Below, piece after piece: positions 57,112 to 64,000 of a stretch of DNA of 64,000 bases. Position numbers and translations under genes: made by a program. The notes under the pieces are model-generated. The model was not told where the DNA came from. It saw only the letters and a list, made by a program, of their open reading frames with translations, and ran no database searches. Every line of letters starts with the position of its first letter. Position 1 is the stretch's first letter. The DNA lies in contig JAFKFH010000023.1 in the NCBI GenBank assembly GCA_017307375.1, forward strand, positions 1-64,000. The letters are read 5' to 3'. Source of the DNA: Alphaproteobacteria bacterium. Lineage in GTDB: Bacteria; Pseudomonadota; Alphaproteobacteria; Ferrovibrionales; Ferrovibrionaceae.

Positions 57112-58214
57112 TGCAAGCCTCGGGCGGCGGCGGCCTGCCGCGCTGGGTCGATATCGGCCTGATCCCGCTGCTCAACCTCGCGGCGGCCTTCGTCTGTTCC
57201 GGCCTCGTCGTCGTCGCGGTCGGGGAAAATCCGTTCAAGGCGATGATGCTGCTGGTGCAAGGCGCCTTCGGCTATCCCGACCTGATCGGCTGGACGCTCT
57301 ATTACGCTACCAACTTCATCTTCACCGGGCTCGCCGTGGCCGTCGCGTTCCACGCCGGGCTGTTCAATATCGGCGGCGAGGGCCAGGCCTATCTCGGCGG
57401 GCTCGGCGCGGGGCTGGTCTGCCTTTATCTCGGCCCGCATCTGCCGGCGCCGGTGATCATCCCGCTGGCCATTCTCGCGGCCGCCGCCTTCGGCGCCGGC
57501 TGGGCCGCGATTCCCGGCTGGCTGCAGGCCCATCGCGACAGCCATATCGTCATCACGACGATCATGTTCAATTTCATCGCCGCGGCGCTGATGACCTATC
57601 TGCTGGTCAACGTGCTGATCAAGCCGGGCCAGCAATCGCCGGAATCGCGCGAATTCGCGACCTCGGGCTGGATCCCGCAGGTCCACGAGGTGCTGGGATG
57701 GATCGGCATCAAGATGCCGCCCTCGCCGCTCAACCTCGCCTTCGTGCTGGCGATCGTCGCCTGCATCGCTTTCCAGCTGTTCCTGTGGCGCACGCGCTGG
57801 GGCTACTCGCTGCGGGTCGTCGGCCACAACGAGACGGCGGCGCGTTATGCCGGCATTTCGCCCAGGCGCATGATCGTGCTGGCGATGCTGCTGTCAGGCG
57901 GTTTCGCCGGGCTGGTCGCGGTCAACGAACTGATGGGCGTGCAGCACCGCATCCTGCTCAACTTCACCGGCGGCTACGGCTTCGTCGGCATCGCCGTGGC
58001 GCTGATCGGCCGCAACCGGCCGCTCGGCATCGTGCTGGCGGCCATCCTCTTCGGCGCGCTCTACCAGGGCGGCTCCGAGCTGTCGTTCGAGATGCCGAAC
58101 GTGAAGCGCGAACTGGTCGTCGTCATCCAGGGCCTGGTGATCCTGTTCTGCGGCGCCCTGGAACAGCAATTCCGCGGGCGGCTCGCCGCCTGGTTCAACC
58201 GCGCGCAGGGGTGA
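57111..58214 (+). CDS. BMP-type ABC transporter permease 1
   Basis: 367 residues, about ten hydrophobic segments. Landmarks: NLAAAFVCSGLVVVAVGENPF, FHAGLFNIGGEGQAYLGGLGAGL and GHNETAARYAGISPRRM. Membrane half of the importer. The ATG at 57111 shares its A with the stop codon of the ATPase (TGATG). Confidence 0.92.
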   Translation: MQASGGGGLPRWVDIGLIPLLNLAAAFVCSGLVVVAVGENPFKAMMLLVQGAFGYPDLIGWTLYYATNFIFTGLAVAVAFHAGLFNIGGEGQAYLGGLGAGLVCLYLGPHLPAPVIIPLAILAAAAFGAGWAAIPGWLQAHRDSHIVITTIMFNFIAAALMTYLLVNVLIKPGQQSPESREFATSGWIPQVHEVLGWIGIKMPPSPLNLAFVLAIVACIAFQLFLWRTRWGYSLRVVGHNETAARYAGISPRRMIVLAMLLSGGFAGLVAVNELMGVQHRILLNFTGGYGFVGIAVALIGRNRPLGIVLAAILFGALYQGGSELSFEMPNVKRELVVVIQGLVILFCGALEQQFRGRLAAWFNRAQG

Positions 58215-58218
58215 GGCG

Positions 58219-59193
58219 ATGGACGAGATCATGATCACCGTCGCCTCGCTGGCCGCTTCGACCCTGCGGGTGGCGACGCCGATGATCCTCGCAGCCCTCG
58301 GCGGCCTGTTTTCCGAGCGGGCGGGCATCGCCAACATCGCGCTCGAGGGCAAGATGCTCGGCGCCGCCTTTGCGGCCGCCGCGGTCGCGGCGCTGTCGGG
58401 CTCGGCCGTGATCGGTCTCGGCGCCGGCATCCTGGTCGCCGTGCTGTTGTCGCTCGTCCATGGCTATGCCTGCATCACCCATAACGGCGACCAGGTGGTC
58501 TCCGGCATGGCGATCAACATCATGGTGGCGGGCCTTGCCCCGACGCTCGCCCTGGCCTGGTTCCAGCAGGGCGGGCAGACGCCGATCCTGTCCGGGGCGC
58601 AGCGCTTCGCGCCGATCATCCTGCCGTTCAGCGACGTCGCCCGCGACGTGCCGCTGTTCGGCCCGCTCTATGCCCGGGTGCTGTCGGACCAGACCGTGCT
58701 GGTCTATGTCGCGCTGCTGGCCGTGCCGCTGGCCGCCTGGGTCCTGTACCGCACCCGCTTCGGCCTGCGCCTGCGCGCGGTCGGCGAAAACCCGCATGCC
58801 GTCGATACCGCCGGCATCTCGGTGGCCGGCATGCGCTTCCGCGCGCTGATCATCGCGGGCGTGCTTTGCGGCATTGCCGGCGCCTACATGTCGACGGCGC
58901 ACGGCGCCGCCTTCGTGCGCGACATGACCGCCGGCAAGGGGTTCCTGGCGCTCGCCGCCCTGATCTTCGGCAAGTGGCGTCCGGTACCCACGATGCTGGC
59001 CTGCCTGCTGTTTGCCTTCGCCGACGCCGTGCAGGTGCGGCTGCAGGGCACCGTGCTGCCCGGGATCGGCGTGGTGCCGGTCCAGGCGATCCAGGCCCTG
59101 CCCTATGTGCTGACCGTCGTGCTGCTGGCCGGCTTCGTCGGCAAGTCGGCGGCGCCGAAGGCAATCGGCCTGCCGTTCGTCAAGGACCGTTGA
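58219..59193 (+). CDS. BMP-type ABC transporter permease 2
   Basis: 324 residues, several membrane helices; FSERAGIANIALEGKMLGAAFAA, GENPHAVDTAGISVAGMRFRA and GKGFLALAALIFGKWRP are typical of the second permease in BMP-type importers. Starts 4 bp after permease 1. A 78-bp gap follows to the HupE-like gene. Confidence 0.92.
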   Translation: MDEIMITVASLAASTLRVATPMILAALGGLFSERAGIANIALEGKMLGAAFAAAAVAALSGSAVIGLGAGILVAVLLSLVHGYACITHNGDQVVSGMAINIMVAGLAPTLALAWFQQGGQTPILSGAQRFAPIILPFSDVARDVPLFGPLYARVLSDQTVLVYVALLAVPLAAWVLYRTRFGLRLRAVGENPHAVDTAGISVAGMRFRALIIAGVLCGIAGAYMSTAHGAAFVRDMTAGKGFLALAALIFGKWRPVPTMLACLLFAFADAVQVRLQGTVLPGIGVVPVQAIQALPYVLTVVLLAGFVGKSAAPKAIGLPFVKDR

Positions 59194-59271
59194 GAAGCCC
59201 GGCGGCCTCGGCCTATAGTCGTGTCCGACAAAAAACATCGATCGCCCCAGGGGATACACAAGGAATCGATG

Positions 59272-59850
59272 ATGAAGCTGTTACGTCCTCTCCTGCCGGC
59301 GACGCTCGTCCTGCTCGCGGCCGGTCCCGCCCTCGCCCATACCGGCACCGGCATGCTCGACCATGTCCATGACGGTTTCCTGCACCCGATGCTGGGCGCC
59401 GACCACCTGCTCGCCATGGTCGGCGTCGGCCTGTGGGCCGCCCAGATCGGCGGCCGCGCGCTATGGGCCCTGCCGCTGTCGTTCATCGGCTTCATGGTCG
59501 GCGGCGCGGCGCTGGGCATGGCCGGGATCGCGCTGCCCCAGGTCGAGACCCTGATCGGCGTCTCGCTCCTGCTGTTCGGCATCGTCGTCGCGCTGGCCTG
59601 GAAGCCGGCGACGCCGCTGGCCATGGCGATCACCGCTTTCTTCGCCCTGGCGCATGGCCATGCCCATGGCGCCGAACTGCCGGAAGCGGCGACCCCGGTG
59701 GCCTATGCCGCCGGGTTCGTGGTTGCCACCGCGCTGCTGCACGGGGTCGGCCTCGCCGCGGGCCTGTTGCTGAAGGCGCGCGGCGCCCTGCTGGTCCGCG
59801 CGTTGGGCGGGCTGGTCGCGCTGGGCGGCGCCTATTTCCTGATCGCCTGA
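59272..59850 (+). CDS. HupE/UreJ family membrane protein
   Basis: 192 residues with a signal-like N-terminus ending at LAAGPALAH, then six hydrophobic segments. Histidine-rich motifs mark the family: AHTGTGMLDHVHDGFLHPMLGADHLLAM and FALAHGHAHGAELPE. HupE/UreJ proteins are metal (nickel or cobalt) permeases. Two ATGs (59269, 59272) are next to each other after AAGGA; either is possible. No urease or hydrogenase is beside it. A strong terminator follows. Confidence 0.9.
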   Translation: MKLLRPLLPATLVLLAAGPALAHTGTGMLDHVHDGFLHPMLGADHLLAMVGVGLWAAQIGGRALWALPLSFIGFMVGGAALGMAGIALPQVETLIGVSLLLFGIVVALAWKPATPLAMAITAFFALAHGHAHGAELPEAATPVAYAAGFVVATALLHGVGLAAGLLLKARGALLVRALGGLVALGGAYFLIA

Positions 59851-59858
59851 ACCGGCGG

Positions 59859-59892
59859 GCGGCCGCGTCGTCATTGACCGCGGCCGCTTTTT
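59859..59892 (+). terminator. Rho-independent terminator after the HupE-like gene
   Basis: 9-bp perfect stem GCGGCCGCG / CGCGGCCGC, 11-base loop, followed by TTTTT. Confidence 0.9.
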
Positions 59893-59899
59893 CGGGTTA

Positions 59900-59923
59900 T
59901 TGATCGACCGGTCGGCCGGTCAA
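59900..59923. promoter_or_regulatory. TetR-type operator upstream of paaG
   Basis: 24-bp dyad, arms TTGATCGACCGG and TCGGCCGGTCAA, 10 of 12 positions symmetric counting a G-T pair. The core resembles CGACCGGTCGG-type sites of TetR-family regulators of acyl-CoA and phenylacetate genes (PaaR-like). It lies 26 bp before the paaG start. The TetR gene at 62519 ends the same operon. Confidence 0.6.
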
Positions 59924-59949
59924 TGATGCCGGCGATTGGGAGAGAAACG

Positions 59950-60738
59950 ATGGATGGGTCGACGATCGCGGTCCAACGCGTGGACGGCTATGCGCTGATC
60001 ACGCTGAACCGCCCCGACAAGCTGAATTCCTTTACCGAAACGATGCATGGCGAACTGGCCGCGGCGCTCGACGCCATCGCGGCCGACGACACGATCCGCG
60101 CCGTGCTGCTGACCGGTGCCGGCAAGGGGTTCTGCGCCGGCCAGGACCTCGCCGACCGCAAGTCGGAACCGGGCAAGGCCCCCGATCTCGGCGATACCAT
60201 CGACCGGCTCTACAATCCGCTGATCCGTCGCATCCGCAATCTGCGCAAGCCGGTGATCGCCGCGGTCAACGGCGTCGCGGCCGGGGCCGGGGCCAATATC
60301 GCGCTCGCCTGCGACCTGGTGCTGGCCGCCCGCTCGGCCCGCTTCATCCAGGCCTTCGCCAAGATCGGGCTGGTGCCCGATTCCGGCGGCACCTGGACGC
60401 TGCTGCGGCTGGTCGGCGAGCAGCGCGCCAAAGGCCTGGCGCTGCTGGGCGAACCGCTCGGGGCCGAGCAGGCCGAGGCCTGGGGGCTGATCTGGAAGGC
60501 TGTGGACGACGACAAGCTGATGATCGAGGCGCGTGCGCTGGCCGCGCGGCTGGCGACCCAGCCGACCTTCGGGCTCGGCCTGACCAAGCACGCGATCCAC
60601 GAGGCAGCCGCCAGCGACCTCGACACCCAGCTCGACCGCGAGCGCGACCTGCAGGCCCAGGCCGGGCGCAGCGACGACTATCGCGAGGGTGTCGCCGCCT
60701 TCCTCGAGAAGCGGCCCGCCCGCTTCACCGGGCGCTGA
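59950..60738 (+). CDS. paaG: Enoyl-CoA hydratase/isomerase, PaaG-like
   Basis: 262 residues, crotonase fold. It matches 2-(1,2-epoxy-1,2-dihydrophenyl)acetyl-CoA isomerase, an aerobic phenylacetate step: LLTGAGKGFCAGQDLADRK, VNGVAAGAGANIALACDLVLAA, KIGLVPDSGGTWTLLRLVGEQRAKGLALLG, which are close to PaaG. It starts at ATG 59950 after a GGGAGAG site; an upstream ATG at 59923 lies in the operator. Next gene is 2 bp away. paaABCDE are not seen here. Confidence 0.9.
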   Translation: MDGSTIAVQRVDGYALITLNRPDKLNSFTETMHGELAAALDAIAADDTIRAVLLTGAGKGFCAGQDLADRKSEPGKAPDLGDTIDRLYNPLIRRIRNLRKPVIAAVNGVAAGAGANIALACDLVLAARSARFIQAFAKIGLVPDSGGTWTLLRLVGEQRAKGLALLGEPLGAEQAEAWGLIWKAVDDDKLMIEARALAARLATQPTFGLGLTKHAIHEAAASDLDTQLDRERDLQAQAGRSDDYREGVAAFLEKRPARFTGR

Positions 60739-60740
60739 CC

Positions 60741-61169
60741 ATGACGACCGACGCCGACCGGCTTGCCCGGGAATGCGCCGAGGCGATGTGGAAGAACGAC
60801 CACGCCTCGCAGGGCCTGGGCATGAAGATCGAGGAGATCGGCGCCGGCCGCGCGGTGCTGTCGATGACGGTGCGACCCGACATGGTCAACGGCCATGCCA
60901 TCGCCCATGGCGGACTGATCTTCACCCTGGCCGATTCGACCTTCGCCTTCGCCTGCAATTCCTATGACCAGCGGGCAGTGGCGCAGCATTGCGCCGTCAC
61001 CTTCGTCAACCCGGCCAAGCTGGGCGACCGGCTGACGGCGACCGGCCAGGAACGCGGCCGGCAGGGGCGCGGCGGCATCTACGACATCACCGTCACCGAT
61101 CAGGACGGCCAGGTGATCGCCGAATTCCGCGGCCATTCGCGCACCATCAAGGGAACCGTGCGCGGCTAG
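60741..61169 (+). CDS. paaI: Hydroxyphenylacetyl-CoA thioesterase PaaI
   Basis: 142 residues, hotdog fold. Landmarks: NGHAIAHGGLIFTLADSTFAFACNSY with the catalytic aspartate in LADSTFA, and HCAVTFVNPAKLGDRLTATG. It rescues CoA from dead-end intermediates of phenylacetate breakdown. Directly after paaG and 26 bp before paaK. Confidence 0.93.
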   Translation: MTTDADRLARECAEAMWKNDHASQGLGMKIEEIGAGRAVLSMTVRPDMVNGHAIAHGGLIFTLADSTFAFACNSYDQRAVAQHCAVTFVNPAKLGDRLTATGQERGRQGRGGIYDITVTDQDGQVIAEFRGHSRTIKGTVRG

Positions 61170-61195
61170 AACAAGAAAGTCACTGGGAGGAACCG

Positions 61196-62509
61196 ATGCT
61201 GCCCGACCTGACGCCCGACCGCGCCAGCCTCGATCCGATCGAGATCGCCTCGCGCGACGAGATCGCCGGCCTGCAGCTGGCGCGCCTGCAATGGACGCTG
61301 CGCCACGCCTACGACAACGTCCCGCTCTATCGTGCCAAGTTCGACGCCGCCGGCGTCCATCCCGACGATTGCCGGCGGCTGGAGGATCTGCAGCGCTTTC
61401 CCTTCACCACCAAGGCCGACCTGCGCTCGGCCTATCCCTACGGCATGTTCGCGGTACCGCGGGACCAGATCAGGCGCATCCATGCCTCCTCCGGCACGAC
61501 CGGCAAGCCGACTGTGGTCGGCTATACCGAGAACGACATCAGGACCTGGGCGCAGGTGATGGCCCGCTCGATCCGCGCCTCGGGCGTGCGGCCGGGCCAG
61601 CGCGTCCATGTCGCCTATGGCTACGGCCTGTTCACCGGCGGGCTCGGCGCCCATTACGGCGTCGAGGCGCTCGGCTGCACGGTGATCCCGATGTCGGGCG
61701 GCCAGACCGAGAAGCAGGTGCAGCTGCTGGTCGATTTCGAACCCGATGCGATCATGGTCACGCCTTCCTACATGCTGGCGATCCTCGACGAGTTCCGCCG
61801 CCAGGACGTCGACCCGCGCGCGACCGCCCTGAAGGTCGGCATCTTCGGCGCCGAACCCTGGACCCAGAGCATGCGGGCCGAGATCGAGCAGAGCTTCGGC
61901 ATGCATGCGGTCGACATCTACGGCCTGTCCGAGGTGATGGGGCCGGGCGTCGCCAACGAATGCGTCGAGACCAAGGACGGCCTGCATGTCTGGGAAGACC
62001 ATTTCTATCCCGAAGTGATCCATCCCGAGACGGCGGCGGTGCTGCCCGACGGCGAGAAGGGCGAGCTGGTCTTCACCTCGCTGACCAAGGAGGCCCTGCC
62101 GATCATCCGCTATCGCACCCGCGACCTGACGCGGCTGCTGCCGGGCACGGCGCGGACGATGCGGCGGATGGAGAAGATCACCGGCCGGTCCGACGACATG
62201 ATGATCGTGCGCGGCGTCAACGTCTTCCCGACCCAGATCGAGGAACTGATCCTGGCCTGCGACGGCCTGTCGGCCCATTTCCACGTCGAGCTGACGCGCG
62301 AAGACCGCCTCGATGCGATGACCGTGGTCGTCGAGGCCCGCGAAACCCACGCCGCCGACGAGGCGCGCCACGCCCAGGGCCAGGTGCTCGGCGCCCGCGT
62401 CAAGGAACTGATCGGCGTCTCGGCCGCGATCCGCGTGCTGGCGCCGGGCGGCGTCGAGCGATCGATGGGCAAGGCCCGCCGCGTGATCGACAAACGGCCA
62501 AAGGAGTGA
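61196..62509 (+). CDS. paaK: Phenylacetate-CoA ligase
   Basis: 437 residues, standard length. It activates phenylacetate to phenylacetyl-CoA with ATP. AMP-binding motif HASSGTTGKPTVVGYTENDI, then GAEPWTQSMRAEIE, YGLSEVMGPGVANEC and RSDDMMIVRGVNVFPTQIEE. The ATG at 61196 follows a GGGAGG site. Upstream ends of the pathway (ring epoxidase paaABCDE, paaZ) lie outside the window. Confidence 0.97.
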   Translation: MLPDLTPDRASLDPIEIASRDEIAGLQLARLQWTLRHAYDNVPLYRAKFDAAGVHPDDCRRLEDLQRFPFTTKADLRSAYPYGMFAVPRDQIRRIHASSGTTGKPTVVGYTENDIRTWAQVMARSIRASGVRPGQRVHVAYGYGLFTGGLGAHYGVEALGCTVIPMSGGQTEKQVQLLVDFEPDAIMVTPSYMLAILDEFRRQDVDPRATALKVGIFGAEPWTQSMRAEIEQSFGMHAVDIYGLSEVMGPGVANECVETKDGLHVWEDHFYPEVIHPETAAVLPDGEKGELVFTSLTKEALPIIRYRTRDLTRLLPGTARTMRRMEKITGRSDDMMIVRGVNVFPTQIEELILACDGLSAHFHVELTREDRLDAMTVVVEARETHAADEARHAQGQVLGARVKELIGVSAAIRVLAPGGVERSMGKARRVIDKRPKE

Positions 62510-62518
62510 TGCCGGCCG

Positions 62519-63148
62519 ATGGCCCGCCTGCGCGCCAAGGATTATGACGACAAGCGGCTGGCGATCCTCGAGCAGGCGGCCGGGCTGTTTGCCACCGAAG
62601 GCTTCGCCGCCGCCTCGCTGAGCCGGCTTGCCGCCGCCTGCGAGACGTCGAAGGCATCACTCTACCACTATTACCAGAGCAAGGAGGCGATCCTGTTCGA
62701 CATCCTCGACGGCCATATCCGGCTGTTGCTGGAAACGGTCGAGGCCGCGGCCCGTGAGACAGGGGCCGAGCCGCGGTCGCGGCTGAAGCATATGGTGCGC
62801 GCGCTGATCGGCGCCTACGACCAGGCCGACAACGAGCATCGCGTGCTGCTGAACGAGATCACCCGGCTGGCACCCGAGCAGCAGCAGCAAATCAGGACGA
62901 TGGAACGCGCGATCGTCGCCCGCTTCGCCGAGGCGATCGCGGCGGCGCTGCCCGAGATGTCGGACCATGCGCGCTGGCGCACGCCGGCGACGATGTCGCT
63001 GCTGGGCATGCTGAACTGGCACTATACCTGGTTCCGCCGCGACGGCTGGCTCAGCCGCGAAGCCTATGCCGATTTCGCCTGCGCGCTGTTCCTCGACGGG
63101 ATGCCGGCGGCGCTGTCACAGGCCGCCGAAGCGGCGGCGGAAGTCTGA
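62519..63148 (+). CDS. TetR/AcrR family regulator (PaaR-like)
   Basis: 209 residues. TetR helix-turn-helix at about residues 15-60: ILEQAAGLFATEGFAAASLSRLAAACETSKASLYHYYQSKEAIL (landmarks). A helical ligand domain follows. It starts 9 bp after paaK, so it is co-transcribed with paaG-paaI-paaK, and the operator before paaG suits autoregulation. PaaR-type TetR repressors bind phenylacetyl-CoA; that ligand here is inference. Its end overlaps the convergent paaX by 33 bp. Confidence 0.88.
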   Translation: MARLRAKDYDDKRLAILEQAAGLFATEGFAAASLSRLAAACETSKASLYHYYQSKEAILFDILDGHIRLLLETVEAAARETGAEPRSRLKHMVRALIGAYDQADNEHRVLLNEITRLAPEQQQQIRTMERAIVARFAEAIAAALPEMSDHARWRTPATMSLLGMLNWHYTWFRRDGWLSREAYADFACALFLDGMPAALSQAAEAAAEV

Positions 63149-64000
63149 CGCGGCGTCCGGCAGCGGGCCGCCGTCGCGGCCTTGCCAGTGAGCGGAAATC
63201 CAGCCCTCCGCCGCGAAGGCGATCGCACGATAGAGGCTGGCGGCCGCCTTCAGCGCCGCGCGGCCCGACCAGTCCGGCGGCATCAGCTCGGCCGGCAGCA
63301 ACGGATCGCGCAGGATGACGCGGCGATAGTCGTGGACCAGCATGACCCGGGCGACGAGGCAGTCCGGCGGGGCGAGGGTGTCGCCGGCGGCCAGTGCCGC
63401 GCCGAGCGCCGCGATCTCGTCGCCGAAGCGGCGATAGGCCTGGTCCAGCCCCGAGAAATCCCAGCAGCGCGCGACCAGGCCACGCAGCGCCTCGGGTGAC
63501 GGATCGAACTGGCTCGGGCCCGCCACCACGACCGGGCGTTCCCCGGCCGGCCAGTCGGCGACGAGTTGGGCCAGCGAGTCGGTATCGGGCGCGGGATGGA
63601 CCAGCACGGCCGGGGCGAGCTGGCCGAAGCCGAGCCATTGCAGCTGCCGCACCAGTTCGGCCCGCCGGTCGCGCGCCACCTCGGGCAGCACGGCGACCGC
63701 CCAGGCCCCGTCCCAGTCCGAGACACCGTCACGATAGATGCGCCGTGCCGCCGCCTGGAAGCGGCGGGCCCCGGCATCGGACAGACGATAGAAGCTTTGC
63801 CGCCCGATACGCTCGGCCACCAGCCAGCCGTCGGCGACCAGCCGCGACAGCGCGGTGCGGGTCTGGCTGTCGTTGACCCCGAGCCGTTCGAGCAGCCCGA
63901 ACAGGTCGGCCAGGAACAGCCCGCCGCCGCGCGGGGCGGCGGCATCGCCGAACACCGTCACGATGAGCGAACCGGCGCGCAACGGCCGGCGACCGGCAAA
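63116..64000 (-). CDS. paaX: PaaX family repressor, cut by window end
   Basis: About 294 residues in view, reading in frame to the last base with no start codon seen; the real N-terminus lies beyond the window. PaaX is the phenylacetyl-CoA-responsive repressor of phenylacetate catabolism. Landmarks: SLIVTVFGDAAAPRGG (normal PaaX opening segment), TRTALSRLVADGWLVAERIGRQSFYRLSD winged helix, and VHDYRRVILRDPLLPAELMPPDWSG near the C-terminus. It lies opposite the paa genes, so a second regulator of the same pathway is present next to the TetR-type one. Confidence 0.93.
   Translation of the reverse strand, partial: FAGRRPLRAGSLIVTVFGDAAAPRGGGLFLADLFGLLERLGVNDSQTRTALSRLVADGWLVAERIGRQSFYRLSDAGARRFQAAARRIYRDGVSDWDGAWAVAVLPEVARDRRAELVRQLQWLGFGQLAPAVLVHPAPDTDSLAQLVADWPAGERPVVVAGPSQFDPSPEALRGLVARCWDFSGLDQAYRRFGDEIAALGAALAAGDTLAPPDCLVARVMLVHDYRRVILRDPLLPAELMPPDWSGRAALKAAASLYRAIAFAAEGWISAHWQGRDGGPLPDAASDFRRRFGGL

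Overview
The window is a gene-dense, very GC-rich stretch (third positions are almost always G or C) of a Gram-negative chromosome. Periplasmic export signals, an RND pump, a fused MrpA-MrpB antiporter subunit, hutUI, PaaX and a BMP-type importer all point to an alphaproteobacterium. I favour something in or near Rhodospirillales, from general gene style only. No rRNA, tRNA, insertion sequence or phage integrase was seen. No gene-free stretch is longer than about 280 bases, apart from the CRISPR array.

Layout. 0-10.7 kb: the end of one hcp gene and a second complete hcp gene, an RND efflux pair preceded by a perfect CRP-type half-site pair, an AroE-like dehydrogenase coupled to a phytanoyl-CoA-type dioxygenase, a lytic transglycosylase and a MarR regulator. 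10.7-17.4 kb: a complete Mrp cation/proton antiporter operon (mrpAB fused, C, D, E, F, G) behind a PtsN-like gene. 17.4-22.7 kb: a zinc metallopeptidase, a tyrosine/proline-rich exported protein, hutU-hutI behind a HutC-like operator, and a LOG-like protein. 22.6-29.8 kb: an ABC importer with a divergent DeoR-type regulator, an acyl-CoA dehydrogenase and purT.

29.9-40.4 kb: a complete type I-G (formerly I-U) CRISPR-Cas locus. It has cas3 with a C-terminal HD nuclease, csb3, csb1, csb2, a cas4-cas1 fusion and cas2, then a leader and an array of 21 repeats and 20 spacers. Two small membrane-anchored coiled-coil proteins of unknown function face the end of the array.

44.6-59.2 kb: the most interesting region. 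A molybdenum hydroxylase (FAD subunit plus a fused 2Fe-2S/Mo subunit), a 6-hydroxynicotinate-reductase-like Fe-S protein, a UPF0280 protein and two tandem AA_synth (DUF1185) proteins form one translationally coupled operon. Beyond a broken MazEF module come an enamidase-like amidohydrolase, a MarR regulator and a complete BMP-type ABC importer. Reductase plus enamidase is the signature of reductive nicotinate breakdown (Eubacterium barkeri; a similar route is reported for Azorhizobium). A related GTATAC-centred palindrome overlaps the -10 of the hydroxylase promoter and sits between marR and the enamidase gene, which suggests one regulon.

59.2-64 kb: a HupE-like protein and part of a phenylacetate cluster (paaG, paaI, paaK, a TetR regulator with a matching operator, and the C-terminal part of paaX).
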